From: Fragum whitleyi
Taxonomy: Eukaryota > Mollusca > Bivalvia > Cardiida > Cardiidae
Reading direction: 5' to 3'
NCBI GenBank assembly: GCA_948146395.1
Contig: OX411543.1
Location: 63,190,534-63,254,533 of the forward strand
Length of the DNA: 64,000 bases
The notes below the pieces were generated by a model. The model made no database searches, was not told where the DNA came from, and saw only the letters and a program-made list of their open reading frames with translations. Both the position numbers and the translations under genes were made by a program. The stretch's first letter is position 1; every line of letters begins with the position of its first letter. Below, piece after piece: positions 1 through 11,130 of this stretch.

Positions 1-993
1 GTCTTCTTTTCTGCCTTCGTTTATCTAGCGAAAGATGTACAAATACGACAAATTATAACACAGTTAAAACTCTTTCAAATACCTTTAGATTTTACCGCAA
101 ATAGAAACAGACTTTAGCGAACGGCCCCGCGTTAATCTCTTATTTTTGTTTTTATTTGCGTTAAAATTACGACATTCTTAAGTTTTTTTAGGATTGGTTA
201 AAGGTACCGTTTCTTTGAAATTTACCGATAGGTTTACAAAGTGTATAAGTATTATATCGTCATTGTATTTTGCGTTTAAAATGGAAGAAATACTGCAGCA
301 AAAGCCGTATAACTTTAATACGTATGTACCCCATGTTCGAGGGTAAATTAGACAAACCAAACAGTCAAAAGAACGAACAAATTGACGAAAAGATTTGAGG
401 CGGACATCAATTAACCTCCTTGATCCAAAATATAGGTGCGGGATCACTCTAAACACTTGATTTCTTCAATTATGTTACAATGGTGTTTCGTTAATTTTGA
501 TACGAACCCTATTATTCCGTTTTCGGGTTTCGTTTTCGGGTTTCCGTTCTTCTTCGCACATGTCTATTTAGATGAATTAAAATCTGATTATTCCTACTCG
601 GCTTTGCACGTGCTTTCATAGGAATGAATAACAAACGATATTGAATGTAATATACATTTTGTTAATTGATGAAATATATCGGTAATTGTTATTTAAGCAT
701 TTTTTCCACAGAGGTCAAAGTCGGGTCAAATTAACCAGGCTATACACGTATGCAATTATCGAACACATTACTATAAATCTTAATATTCTTTTGCTTGAAA
801 GACTTACATTTGTCATATTTGTATTGAGGTTTTATCGGAATATTTTCCCGTTAGTTACAGTTTTGTTTGTACAGACATGAGCTTGCCAATGCCTTTGAAA
901 TAATAATAATTCATAAATTAAGGATAAATTCGACGGTTGTATTCAAAGTAGACATGTGATATACGCTCGACTTTACTTTCCCCCTGATATTGT
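1..993. other. Unassigned AT-rich sequence
   Basis: No gene, tRNA-like sequence or repeat shared with the rest of the window was seen. Open frames of 60-92 codons here have no recognisable motif and are of the length expected by chance in AT-rich DNA. Confidence 0.5.
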
Positions 994-1436
994 TACAGTT
1001 AAGAATATCGTGAAATTGACAAGATAATTGATTCTAGAATGATTTTAGAATGAAATTGAATGAGTTTGCAGAGCAAGTTTTGAATGAAATTAAAGGGAGG
1101 TAATCAAATTTCGCTATTTTTTTCAAGATGAATAGATTTAGCTATATTTATTACCTCTCTTTAATAAAATATACGTACACTTTTCTGTTTTTGTGTCTTC
1201 GAGAACATATCAGACACTTAAAAATAAACATCAGCCGATAAAATCGAGGAATAATTTTGATCGATTTGAGTAAAATATTGATCGTCTTGAACGATTCTGA
1301 ATTGTTTTCGTGTGATTTCGGAGCAATTTTGATTGATTTGAGTGAGTGTTTGGAATGAATGAATGGAGCGCTGAGTAAATGATTTAGAATGATTTTGATC
1401 GGAATGAGTGTCAATTTCACGATGTTTTTAACTGTA
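994..1436 (+). mobile_element. Family A MITE, copy 1 (subfamily I)
   Basis: A full-length copy of 443 bp. It starts TACAGTTAAGAATATCGTG and ends in the inverted form with ACGATG then TTTTTAACTGTA, so a TA dinucleotide flanks CAGTTAA...TTAACTG as in Tc1/mariner-type elements. The centre has AAAGGGAGGTAAT facing ATTACCTCTCTTT, an imperfect hairpin. Near the right end is GGAATGAATGAATGGAGCG, used here to define plus orientation. The internal segment (TTTTTGTGTCTTCG, then CAGCCGATAAAATCG) defines subfamily I. No coding capacity. The Tc1/mariner assignment is inference from the ends and TA flanks. Confidence 0.85.
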
Positions 1437-1596
1437 GGAGTTGTAGACTACTTTGAAAACATCTGTCGTATGTTGTAAGATTATTATAGTCAATATTTAA
1501 CCTGTCATGCATATCCTTTTCGCCATAGGTCTCGAATGAATGGGTAAACTATCTTAAACAGAAAGGGGATCTAAAGTTTTGGAAAGGATGCGATGG

Positions 1597-1979
1597 TAAA
1601 GTTGACAACATGTGTAATTGACAACGTGAATGATTTGGAATGATTTCGGAATGTAAATGAATATATGGGATGAGCGAAATGGTCGATACTTCTTTACCTC
1701 CCTTAAATAAAACCAACGTACTTTTCTGTTCTTGTGTCTTCATAGACCAATCAAACACTTCAATCCTCACACCAACCATTAAGTTTTGCAATTATTCGAC
1801 TGATTCGCATGAAGTTTTTTAACATTTTAAATGATTTTGAAGTGTTTCTTTTTTTAATTTCGGAGTTTTTTTGGGTGATTGGAGTGAGTATTTTGAGTGA
1901 ATTGAATGGAGCGATGAGGAGGCGATTTAGAATGGTTTTGAACGAAGTGAACGTCAATTTCTCGATGTTACGAGCTGTA
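1597..1979 (+). mobile_element. Family A MITE, copy 2 (subfamily I, internally deleted)
   Basis: Same orientation as copy 1 and only ~160 bp downstream. It keeps the subfamily-I middle (CTTGTGTCTTCATAGACCAA) and the right end, AACGTCAATTTCTCGATG followed by CTGTA. The left half of the central hairpin is missing and the left end is degenerate. An older, decayed copy at about 383 bp. Confidence 0.7.
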
Positions 1980-2606
1980 GAACGGTAGGTGTGAAATATC
2001 CACAGATAGATGTTCTTAACACAGCGATTTGATTTTTAATGAAAAAAAGAGACATTTAATGTATTCAAACAAACTTGTTACTCTAAATCCTGATTGGTCC
2101 TGAAAACCGGTATGTTCGGATATTTCAAGACATATATGTAATTAATTTATCAACTGGTTAGGACACTCCTAAAATTCCTTTGAATAGAAATAATCAAGTT
2201 ATACATCGATATTCTTGATGTGAAAACTACATACAGTTCAACAAACACATCCATTCTGTGATAGATGTAACACATCAAAGGCTACAATTTGGCACAAAAT
2301 CTCTTCATCATTGTAAAACGAATATGCCTTGCTTCAGAATTAGATACTAGTTAAATATCGAACGGTCGAAGTTTCTGTTATGTTATGTGGCAAAAGTTCT
2401 ATCGAATTGTCCTTTGAAGAACCTAGTTCAATTCAACTTAAGGACTGTAATGACAATCAGAGGTAAAGATACGGGTGTCTTCAGTCTAAAATCTTCATTT
2501 TTCATTAGAACCCTTTTTGTGGGTACTCATTTGAATCGTCTTGACGAGACGATTCCAATGAGTATTCACAATATATGATTTGTATAGGCATTTTTGAATT
2601 TTTAAT
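1980..2606. other. Unassigned; small hairpin at ~2523-2567
   Basis: Mostly unique sequence. Around 2523-2567 ACTCATTTGAATCGTCT faces AGACGATTCCAATGAGT with a 5-base loop. A similar GAATCGTCT/AGACGA pairing lies in the middle of the K elements near 30 kb, so this may be a remnant of a related element. No gene seen. Confidence 0.4.
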
Positions 2607-2745
2607 CGGGTTGAGTATAAGGGGTGTTTGTACTGCCTTGCCGTACAAGCTAGCTTTTATAGCGACGTGGTAGGGCACTCGCTTTGGGATGTAGAGGTCC
2701 CGGGTTCGACTCCCGACGGAGTAGAATATATAATTGAGGGTTACA
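2607..2745 (+). repeat. Family R tRNA-like element, copy 1
   Basis: A 139-bp unit starting CGGGTTGAGTATAAGGGG, containing a box A-like GTGGTAGGGCACTCG and a box B-like GGGTTCGACTCCC, and ending AATTGAGGGTTACA. A second copy of identical length lies at 4040-4178. The RNA polymerase III-type boxes suggest a tRNA-derived SINE or a retroposed tRNA pseudogene. I see no 7-bp acceptor stem, so I do not call it a functional tRNA. Confidence 0.65.
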
Positions 2746-4039
2746 TTTGGCGCCTACCGTTAATAAACCACATGATGTGGTGGTAATGTAATTAGGAAGT
2801 TGATGGTGTTGAATTGAGAAGATTCATGGAATATATACTTAGCAAAAATAAAAAGTATCCACCCGATTAAACGTCGGATTGCTTTAACATTACTTTCAGA
2901 ATTTCTTTGAAATATATCGCAAATTACGCCCTGACCATTTGGAAATAAATGTGAAAAGTTATGTATGATTTGAAGAAGCCGCTACCGAATTATGGGCGTT
3001 AACGTAGCCAGGGGGTCGTTTTCAAAAATCGCATACTCTCAATTAAATATTCAGTTGATTTTTCTAACAGTTTTAAGGTTCTCAGATGCAAAATTAGTGC
3101 GTTGGGTATCCTGGATTGATTAGACAATTTGATACCTTCTTCTGCTTCCTGCCAATGCTACGTCAGATGAACACAAACAATCATAAAACGTCTTCCGTAG
3201 ATTCAAAGCTCAAATTTACCAAATTCTATCTGCACGTTCCTAGTCAAGAAAAAACAATCCCAAAATTCCTTATGTCTTTTTTCCTGACAATCAAACATCA
3301 TTTGCATTGCTACGTTCCGTCAACGTTTCTTCTTGCTCATTGGAGAGATTCGTATGTCTATTTATGAAATTTGCTCGCTTTACACCCGTTAAGACTTTAA
3401 AAATGGTAATTGGCTTGGTTTTAAAGTTAGACGTCACTAAAGGTTAAGACATTTATTTCACTTCCGTTTTGAAATAAGGGTTAGGAAGCATGGAAGGAAT
3501 CGCGTCAACGTAAATGAGAAAATCTTGCGTGACGTCTTCCCCGTGGCCCTATTGAGTTGAAGTGGGCGAATAACAATACTACTCTATAGGAAATGGTCAG
3601 TATCCGTCTTTATTGTTCTTCTCTTTCAACTTACGTCTGTAAAATTTACTCAACGTGTGACGGTTTTTGATTCCGCATGTGATCATGATTTTCTCGGTCT
3701 CGTTACAAAACTGTGTTCTACGGAACACAACAATTGCTTGATTTTCTCAATCAAAGAGCTTTAGAGGCTACATTCATTTGAAAAAAAAACCCAAGATCAA
3801 ACACGTGACGTACGTCGACGAGGAAAGCAATCATTTCGACATTTCTTCTAAAAACATAAAAAATGACACGTTTTTGAATAAAAAGTATTGAGTGCATGAG
3901 AAAACGAAGCACTGCAAACACATTGGTACCTTAATTGACCATTTAATCATACAGATGTTAAAGATATTGACAAAAGAAAAGTGGATTCTTTCTTTTTTTG
4001 CTGAGTATATAATCTTGATTGTCGAAGGGTGTATGTAGC
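2746..4039. other. Unassigned between the two R copies
   Basis: No recognisable gene. The 83-codon frame at 3116-3367 has no known motif. No repeat shared with other parts of the window was found. Confidence 0.4.
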
Positions 4040-4178
4040 CGGGTTGGGTATAAGGGGTGTTTGTACTGCCTTGCCGTACAAGCTAGATTTTATAGCGACG
4101 TGTTGGAGCACTCGCTTTGGGATGTAGAGGATCCGGGTTCGCATCCCGACGGAGACGAATATTTAATTGCGGGTTACA
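4040..4178 (+). repeat. Family R tRNA-like element, copy 2
   Basis: Second 139-bp copy. It matches 2607-2745 throughout (CGGGTTGGGTATAAGGGG at the start, GGGTTACA at the end), with substitutions in the tRNA-like region, where box B reads GGGTTCGCATCCC. Same orientation, offset 1433 bp. Flanks beyond the unit do not match, so this is dispersed duplication rather than a local tandem. Confidence 0.65.
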
Positions 4179-6363
4179 AAATGTTTTAATTTGAAATCCA
4201 AAATACTCACTTTGTCTATAGCTCTGATACGGTAATTCTTTGTTTCAGTGTGAGATTCGATTTAAATTTTATTGGGTGAACAAACGTCCGAAAATATCTT
4301 TTCATTGTTCACGAAATAAAAGACGTATCTACACTACATATTCATTGAGTGTGAACAGGTTTTTAGTTTCATACTTCCATGAAATGAATACTCGCTCTTT
4401 CTCTAAATTGTAATATAAATACAATTAATTCGACTATTCCAACGCTTAACATCACCAAGATGACATTTCACGAACATTTGTTTTAGGAAATTGACAAGAA
4501 ATTACCATGAAGTCATGTCGCTTTCATGTCTGTTTTCATTACTAAGTAATAAGATATGTTGAATCACTTCGGAATCTGGTAATTCTATGAACCAGAATCA
4601 TTAATGAAGTTTGACTTATCATGCAAAAATACAATAATGGTATTTTGAGATACAACGTTAGTTATATGGTTAACCCTCTTTAGATGTATGAATATATGTG
4701 GCTTGTCTAAAACATTTGGATGAGTAATTGGTAGAGTTTTTCAAGGGCTCTGAGTATTATTTGGACATATTATTTTTAATCGAACCCATCTTGCCACAAT
4801 GATTACGTAATCGGCTGCTCATTTGAGTTTAGACCTATCAGAAATTGAACTGTCTGTTATTTGGCGACTGCCATGCTGTAACAGGATAGTCCTGTTTTGA
4901 CAGGACATAAATACCTACATTCACACATCATCCAACCTTAGTTCAAACTACCTATTTCAGTTTTTTTTTTAATTTTGATTTTTTTATTTCAATTTCCAAA
5001 AATAGAGGAATGAAGAGAGGAATGAATTGAACTTTGTTTGATTCCTTCGGAACGAAATGTTCTACACCGAGAAAACACACGATTTTGCCGGATATAGCCG
5101 CGATTTGAGGACAGAAAAATCTAAACGATAAAGTTTGATAAAAGATACAGAATCGCGTAGAGGAGCTCTCCATCTAGGTCAACAGCTAGTTGTTATGTCT
5201 GGGAAAATTCTTATCGAAGAGAAAATTACGTCCAAATGTGTATATCTCTAATCTAAGCAAGACATTATTCATATGACGTCATGATCGACGTTGCCATGCA
5301 ATCTTGTGCGAAATGACGCGCTTTTAAGAACCAATCCTACAATTTCCGCATTTCGTGTCATTTTTGCATTAAAGGAATAGGATAGCCGTTTTTTAAATTT
5401 TATTTAAAGGTTAATAAATCCTTGATTTATTGAACATCAAACACTATTTCCTTTCGTAGCCCCAAGTCCTCGCGAAAATACATTTTTGTTCACTCAATTT
5501 AACATAAAGTCTATCGATCTTACATTTATATATAAAAAAAGATAAAATAAACCCTGTATCGTTTTTCTGTTTCGTATCCCCTTTTTTCGCAAATAGTTAT
5601 ATGAACAATAAATTCATCTTCTCTTCATTCCTCTTCTGCGAAACCCTTAAGGTGTCGCCCACCTAGTAATATACCTACAAAAGTAAATCAAAGCACTGAA
5701 AGTACTGATGGTGAACGAACCTGATGGCATTCTAGAATTATATATTGAATTCAATTAGAAAAGAGAAGCTATGAATGTAAAAATAATTAAAAAAAAAAGG
5801 GGGGGGAGGGAGGAATTGTCTTGACAAAATTTCCGTTATTCGGAAATTTCAATGCAAATTCAAAGAAAGGGAAAGATGGGGAAAATCCTGTTAGAAAAAT
5901 ATTTGTTAGAATATGAGTTGTTACTCTGTGAAAATTTCTTTTACACACTTGAAATAGGTACATTTATTAATAAAACATAAATGGAGAGAACGATTTAATC
6001 CTATCTAAAACTGTCTTCAACCTATATCCAATGGTGTTTGTTTTTACAAAAGAAATTGTTATCATGTTTAAGCTTATTTCAAGTAAAATTTGTTGTATTT
6101 GTTTTAACTTTTTTTTATCTATCTTTGTTTCTTCTTAGAGAATGAAAAGGTCTTTGAGTACAAACCAAAGAAACACTTATGAATATCAGTCAGTCCTGAA
6201 CTGTACTCATTGTTTAAAGTTATGATTTGTTAACTTATTAATAGTATTTTGAACCATAGCCTGAGAGATTCATTTTGATCATATCTGAAGCCAAAACCAC
6301 TTCCGTGGTTGACACTTATGTCGTTATTCAATTTTATAACTCTGCAGGAGGAGAAATATTTAG
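4179..6363. other. Unassigned AT-rich sequence
   Basis: No gene supported. It contains an A-run followed by a G-run at ~5788-5812 and a small hairpin near 4878-4905 (AGGATAGTCCTG / CAGGAC). A segment near 5650-5730 (GATGGTGAACGAACCTG) weakly resembles 52530-52570, hinting at an old shared repeat. Confidence 0.4.
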
Positions 6364-6381
6364 GTATAGGTTAAAGTGTGT
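6364..6381. repeat. Target-site duplication of SINE (left copy)
   Basis: The 18-mer GTATAGGTTAAAGTGTGT occurs here and again, identically, at 6680-6697, directly flanking the SINE. The first 13 bases recur once more at 6928-6940. Confidence 0.85.
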
Positions 6382-6679
6382 ATTTCCGTTTATTTATTGT
6401 CTCTACCGTAGCATATACCCATATGAGCGACGCCCCCAGAAGACGGTTAGTTGTTACGGGGGATAGTGCAAGGATACATGACGAATCTACTGCTGAGATC
6501 CGCCATGGTTCATTAACGTGCTCGGTGTAAAGCACCGTCTCACGGGGCCTCGGTTTAACGTCTCATCCGAAAGACAAGTAGTTTTTGTTAGTGTACCAGC
6601 CCGGGAACCGAACCCACGCGGTCGAACTTCAATGGTTTTAGAGTCCGGTGCTCTACCAACTGAGCTAATCGTGCTGGTC
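6382..6679 (-). mobile_element. tRNA-derived SINE, full-length
   Basis: Read on the minus strand, it begins with a tRNA-like head having box A TAGCTCAGTTGGTAGAGC and box B GGTTCGGTTCCC. ACCAGC near the start can pair with GCTGGT at the end of the head. A conserved body follows with GAGACGTTAAACCGAGG, CCATGGCGG, TCGTCATGTATC and CTATCCCCCGTAACAAC. A perfect 18-bp direct repeat flanks it, as expected for LINE-mediated retroposition. Related copies are at 57205-57450 (plus) and 29430-29577 (minus, deleted). The body resembles the central domains of mollusc tRNA SINEs, but I have not matched it to a named family. Confidence 0.85.
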
Positions 6680-6697
6680 GTATAGGTTAAAGTGTGT
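6680..6697. repeat. Target-site duplication of SINE (right copy)
   Basis: Identical to 6364-6381. It immediately abuts the tRNA-like head of the minus-strand SINE. Confidence 0.85.
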
Positions 6698-6927
6698 GTT
6701 TGTAGGATTTAGGTCCCTCCGTGCTCTAGGCATATATGGTATGGACCATGAGAGAGAAAGAAGCGGAAACGAGGAGATCCGGGTTCATACGCCCCTAGCT
6801 CTTCTACGAAATGACCTCCTTGGTTCTTTATTGTGCCCAGTGTAATGCACCGATACTCGCGAAGCTACCTCTGAGTTTCTTACCAGTTCATTTCTAGTTG
6901 AATATTCCTGCCTGGGTTGGGATTCGA
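6698..6927 (-). mobile_element. Possible second, diverged SINE at the same target
   Basis: The block lies between the second and third copies of GTATAGGTTAAAG. Part of it (GTGCCCAGTGTAATGCACC) resembles the neighbouring SINE body (GTGCTCGGTGTAAAGCACC), and the end CCTGCCTGGGTTGGGATTCG looks like a decayed inverted box B. It may be an older insertion of a related SINE sharing the same target sequence. Orientation is inferred from this weak similarity. Confidence 0.45.
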
Positions 6928-6940
6928 GTATAGGTTAAAG

Positions 6941-7536
6941 GAGGTCTAGTGCCTTATTAGTATAATTCATAGATGATTTCTGTTTAAGGTTTAGAAATTA
7001 AAGTATAACTTTTTATATTAAATAATTGCTTCATAGTAAATTGCATACTTACAGTCTTTATAAATATTATTTTTGTAACGTAATTTCCACGTCAAAAGCG
7101 AATAAGAATCTTATTTAAGAAGTTTATTTTTTTAAAGGGAGGTAATAATTGCATGAACAAATAGTTTAAGTTTAATACCCTGTTTTTTTCCTCCCGACTT
7201 TCCTCCCAATAAGAATTGAGAATCTTTACAATTGTCGGTTTATTTTTTGCACGAGAACCTATTGTTTACATTCAAGAGTTTGGATGCTTGTAAAATCACT
7301 CACTATAGATATCTTATTACAGTATTGCGGCTGATATTAGACTTTTCTTCTCGGAGCAAGTTTTTTCTTAAACTGTAGTTAACCAATTCTAAACGTATTT
7401 TGGAAAGGATGGAACCAGTTTTTATTCATCGATTAAGATTTTTATGATTTCTGTAAAAAACGCAATGACTTTTCCGAAAAATTTAACAACTAAACCCGCC
7501 TGTCGAATTGTAAACAAGTGCATAACGGATCTGGTT
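6941..7536. other. Unassigned; possible trace of family A centre
   Basis: No gene. TTAAAGGGAGGTAATAATTG at ~7133-7152 resembles the central arm of family A, but neither terminal repeat is present, so this is not called as a copy. Confidence 0.35.
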
Positions 7537-7559
7537 CCCCCCCCCCCCCCCCCCCCCCC
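7537..7559. repeat. Poly(C) tract
   Basis: An uninterrupted run of 23 cytosines. Confidence 0.95.
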
Positions 7560-7684
7560 TTAACCACGGCAATATATACTCGTCAATTGGAGTGGTATCT
7601 AGGGTTGAATATTTAGCTATCATTTATTTAATTTTCAAATAGAATTTTGAATTGATATGGTTGTACAGATTGAAATGAAACACG

Positions 7685-7962
7685 AATGCCCCCGGAACCG
7701 CATTTTTTTAAAGTTTGACCTTGACAGATGACCTTGACCTTGTCACATGACCTTGACTTTGGTGTACAGCTTTGTATGTCAAATTCTTTTGGAGAAAAGG
7801 CAAAGGTTAAGTTTTCGGTTTAAGTTTTCGGACAGACGGACGGACAGACGGACGGACGGACAGACAGACGGACGGACGGACAGACGGATAGACAGACAGA
7901 CAGACAGACGGACATGAGTAAAACAATATGCCCCCGATCTCTCGATACGGGGTCATAAAAAT
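7685..7962 (-). repeat. TGACCTTGACC / GGAC-rich dispersed repeat, copy 1
   Basis: Repeated TGACCTTGAC motifs at ~7718-7760, then a GGAC/AGAC-rich tract at 7831-7914, then ATGCCCCCGATCTCTCGATACGGGG, which forms a small hairpin. Sequences of this layout are common in bivalve genomes. A second, diverged copy with AGATGACCTTGACC and ATGCCCCGATC lies at 42370-42580. Strand is arbitrary. Overlapping open frames coding for PSVRPSV-type peptides are artefacts of the simple repeat. Confidence 0.7.
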
Positions 7963-8344
7963 GCAAAGTAGAATGGCCCCAATGAAATATCTCCCGTGCC
8001 TGTCGCATTTGGTATTCGGCAATATTCGCTTCTGAGATAGACGAATATGAAACGTTTTCGCTGGGAATAAGCCCTACTTCAGCCAACGCAATTTTACAGA
8101 AAACTCTTAATAGCGACGTTCACCCCTATTCAAATAAAAGATACAAGAAAGGTTGTACATGTAAAACACATATCGAATCATTCTTAAAACCCGTCTCGAG
8201 ACTGACTGTCGCTAGTTGAAAAGTTATGTAAAACCGCGTTCTAATGACACAAGGTGTCTTGATGTGCCATTCGTCTCAACTCGGCCGATTCCTGTAACCT
8301 GCATTTAACTCGGAGCCGTCGGAGATCGCCCGAGTATTGCCGAA

Positions 8345-8470
8345 TGTAAGTTCAAGAGGACACGACCTAGATAAACACGTATTTCCGGCTAATTACTACA
8401 AGTTGCACCAACGAAGGCTTGGGTCAAAAACATAGTATCTGTCTCTTCGGTGTTTAGACGCAAACTTTGT
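8345..8470. repeat. Family M fragment, copy 1
   Basis: AAACACGTATTTCCGGCTAA and TTACTACAAGTTG followed by AAAAACATAGTATCTGTCTC resemble 53300-53400 (AACACATGTTTCCGGCAAAC, CTACTACAGG, AAAACATTGTATGTGTCT). Weak but collinear, so an old shared dispersed repeat. Confidence 0.4.
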
Positions 8471-8756
8471 TTTTGCTTTAAACTCTCGACAAGCTTACGC
8501 CGATCAAAAATTCCCTTGATAACCATTGCAAGATCATATTGTGTTTTTCAAGGCGAATTTTCATTATCTTCACTTGATAAAGAAAACTAGAAACACGCCA
8601 TTAAAGAAATAAAAAGTGATTTTGCGGAGAAAAATGTTGTAAGATGTTAAACTGAATTTTAAGAGGCGCTACTTTATTTCAAATGTATTAACATCCAACA
8701 GGATTTTCCTGACATGGTATATAACACTGGTGAACGACGTTCGTTCACCAAAAACG

Positions 8757-8800
8757 ACCCTGCGTTCAAGAAGACAAAACGGGGCAAACTGTTGTGAGAT
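8757..8800 (+). repeat. Family F half-palindrome
   Basis: CCCTGCGTTCAAGAAGAC then AAAACGGGGCAAACTGTT matches one outer arm of family F (CCTGCGTTCAGGATCACAAA, CGGTGCAAACAGTT). The other arm is absent. Confidence 0.5.
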
Positions 8801-9299
8801 GTCGCAGTAACGTCGGGCTATTTCATGAAAATCAGTCGTATTTTTATTCATTTTTAAATTAAAATCGCTGTAAAGGCTATAACAGCACATTATTGTACAT
8901 CATTTTAAAGCGTTTGAATAGCGCTAGCTTATAGATACTAAATTCAAATACCCATGGCTGTGAATCAAAAATATTATCGAGTTTATTATATGAAAACTCG
9001 CCAAAAAGCGCATGTAACGCGTAACATGCTTCTCTTTCAATACATGTTCAAAATGCCATAAAATCGCGGATTCGCTCTTTATCATCATAAAATTTTACAC
9101 ACAAACACCTAGAATACTAGTTCTTATGCAGTATGAATTTTGAAAAGTGTCGGATAAAATTTTGCGAAAATCTTTTCACGTAAATAAAACAGTGGAAAGT
9201 GTAACGCTGCTAAAAATGATGCAAAAAATGAGGACTAAAAATTTTCAACGTAAAAGTAATCATACAAAACAAGGGAAATTGTAAAATCTAAACACATTA

Positions 9300-9740
9300 A
9301 AGAAAAATGGTCAGATTTTTATTGCTTCAGTTTGAATTTGGTCTTTTTTCGTGTCTTGATTAAATACAAAATTCGGGCGTGAAAAAGTCTTAAAAAATGT
9401 CACTCTTTTTGAAATTACGTCATTTTTTCGCACCATTTCCGCGAAGTGTTACCAAAATCATGTTAGATTTCGATTAATTCAAGTAAAAATTAAACTAGAA
9501 AAAATGGCCAGTCCACCGTTTTCAAAAATATATAACAATCTATATTTTGTGAATTTAACGCTAAATACGAGAATGATGAAAAAGTCTGAAAAAATGTCAC
9601 GCCTTCTCATTTTGATGACGTTTAAGGTTGCGTGTTTCAAATTTTATCGATTATTTCGAAATTACTGGCAAAACAATGAAATACTAACCGGAATAATTTG
9701 AATAAAAAATGGACTCGGTTTTGATGAGTTTATAGTAAAG
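9300..9740. repeat. Diverged ~197-bp tandem duplication
   Basis: AAAAATGGTCAG (9304), AAAAATGGCCAG (9501) and AAAAATGGACTCGG (9703) recur at ~197-200 bp steps. GAAAAAGTCTTAAAAAATGT (9382) recurs as GAAAAAGTCTGAAAAAATGT (9578). The third unit is only partly recognisable. Confidence 0.45.
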
Positions 9741-10367
9741 CAAGAAACACAATCCCAAGTCTTTTATCTTTCTCATATAGCTTTTCTAGTTATTCGGAAA
9801 TTCAATGCTTTTGTATATATAAAATTGGCTTTGTTTTGTATTTACAGAGATATTACACCCTTAAAAATATTTGATGATATTTCAGAACATGATATATATT
9901 TGTTTCAAATGAAACGCGTTTGTTTTTTCTCCTATTTTACGCTGCAAAAAATAACGTCAAATTACGTTACGCTTTATAGCCTTAGTTCGCTGCGACGTCT
10001 CTTTCAAATCAAACCAAAATTTGTACGTACATGTAAAGCAGGGAAAAAAATTGGCTAATCGAATCTACCATGCAGTATCGATAGATAAGGAAAGACTCCC
10101 CACTCAGCAAAAGTGCTGTCAGTGCTTTCGGTCGTTTCATTTGAAGAAATTCTGCAATTTTCAGCATGGTAAGCTCTCAAAGTAAGGACAAGAATTGCCA
10201 TTTCACTGTCGTAATTCTACGACCGCTTTTAACCTTTATGGTGCCAGACCAATTATTTCTGAAAGCTCTATTTCCTTTAGCCATGCTAAATCTAGTAGAC
10301 TTGAAGTACCACGTGCCCTGTGTCTGAGGTCATGTCACGATGTAGTTTAAATTGCCTTATATCAGAT
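9741..10367. other. Unassigned
   Basis: No recognisable gene or shared repeat. AAAGTGCTGTCAGTGCT at ~10118 is a short inverted motif also seen as AAAGTGCTGTCAGCACTG near 37388. Confidence 0.35.
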
Positions 10368-10689
10368 AGATATATAATACATACTTAGTGTTTTGTATGA
10401 GAAAAAATATCTAACGAGGTTGGGAGAATTGATCATTGTCGTGGCTGTGCCGAGACAATCATCAATTCTCACAACCGAGTTAGATATTTTTTTAATACAA
10501 TACACTAAGTATATATTATATTTATCTTATAACCTCTATTTGTCTTGTTTTCGTCGATGTTTCTAGCTGAAATGCAAGTTTCTAAAAACAACCGCATAAT
10601 ATCATTGTTCTAAAAATAACTATGTGATATCATAAAAGAATATCATATGGGATGTTATCACACGGATATTTGTATAGTTATAAGATAAA
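10368..10689 (+). mobile_element. Family B hairpin element, copy 1
   Basis: The head is a palindrome of ~145 bp, with AATACATACTTAGTG at one end, CACTAAGTATATATTA at the other and GAGGTTGGGAGAATTGAT / ATCAATTCTCACAACCGAG inside. Its apex is CGTGGCTGTGCCGAG. A linker (CCTCTATTTGTCTTGTTTTC) follows, then GTTTCTAAAAACAACCGC and a second small hairpin pairing TGTGATATCAT with GATGTTATCACA. No coding capacity. The type of transposon is unknown. Confidence 0.75.
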
Positions 10690-10797
10690 AAAAAATCATA
10701 CGAAAGCGACAAAACTTTTTGTTCGTTTACTAGAAAACATACATTTTTCTCTTTTAGAATAAAACATTTCTTTAGATGGACATAATTTATTAAATCT

Positions 10798-10872
10798 AAC
10801 AACAACAACAACAACATCGTCCAAAGAAACAAACAAAACAACAACAACAACAACAACAATAACACCAACCGT
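10798..10872. repeat. (AAC)n microsatellite
   Basis: Two blocks of AAC repeats (10798-10815 and ~10832-10860) separated by a short interruption. Leucine-rich open frames here are artefacts. Confidence 0.9.
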
Positions 10873-10898
10873 GACAACAACAATATCAGTAATACGTA

Positions 10899-11130
10899 AC
10901 ATAACATAACATAACATATCCTTTATTCGCCCGGTAATTTTTCAATTATACATGGGGATAAACATTCATAAATGGTACATGGTACAGTTGTTTTCATCAT
11001 TATGCATTGTATCAAGACAGTAGTCCTTTTTTTCTATCATTAGTTGGTAAAGGAAAGCCCAGTCCTGTTCTGAATGTAAGAATATCACAGAGAACAGGGC
11101 TGGAGTTACCAAGTTTCACTTGGACATCAT
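10899..11130 (-). mobile_element. Probable LINE 3' end
   Basis: On the minus strand the block ends GGGCGAATAAAGGATATG followed by a short (TTATG)n run (ATAAC repeats on plus at 10899-10916). An AATAAA signal followed by a short tandem tail is typical of non-LTR retrotransposon 3' ends. The upstream minus-strand sequence has a ~40-codon open stretch ending at the TGA near 11027, not recognisable. The body is probably 5'-truncated. Confidence 0.45.

Noticed and set aside
2607..2745. Functional tRNA gene at the R element
   Set aside because: Box A and B are present but there is no matching 7-bp acceptor stem, and an identical-length copy lies 1.4 kb away, so a dispersed element is likelier.
7133..7210. 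Family A copy suggested by AAAGGGAGGTAATAATTG
   Set aside because: Neither terminal repeat nor the facing hairpin arm is present; too short to call.
7807..8086. Minus-strand frames with PSVRPSVCLSV repeats
   Set aside because: Product of the GGAC/AGAC simple repeat inside a dispersed element; no plausible domain.
10620..10917. Leu/Val-rich frames that look like membrane segments
   Set aside because: They arise from (AAC)n repeats read on the minus strand and from a family B tail.
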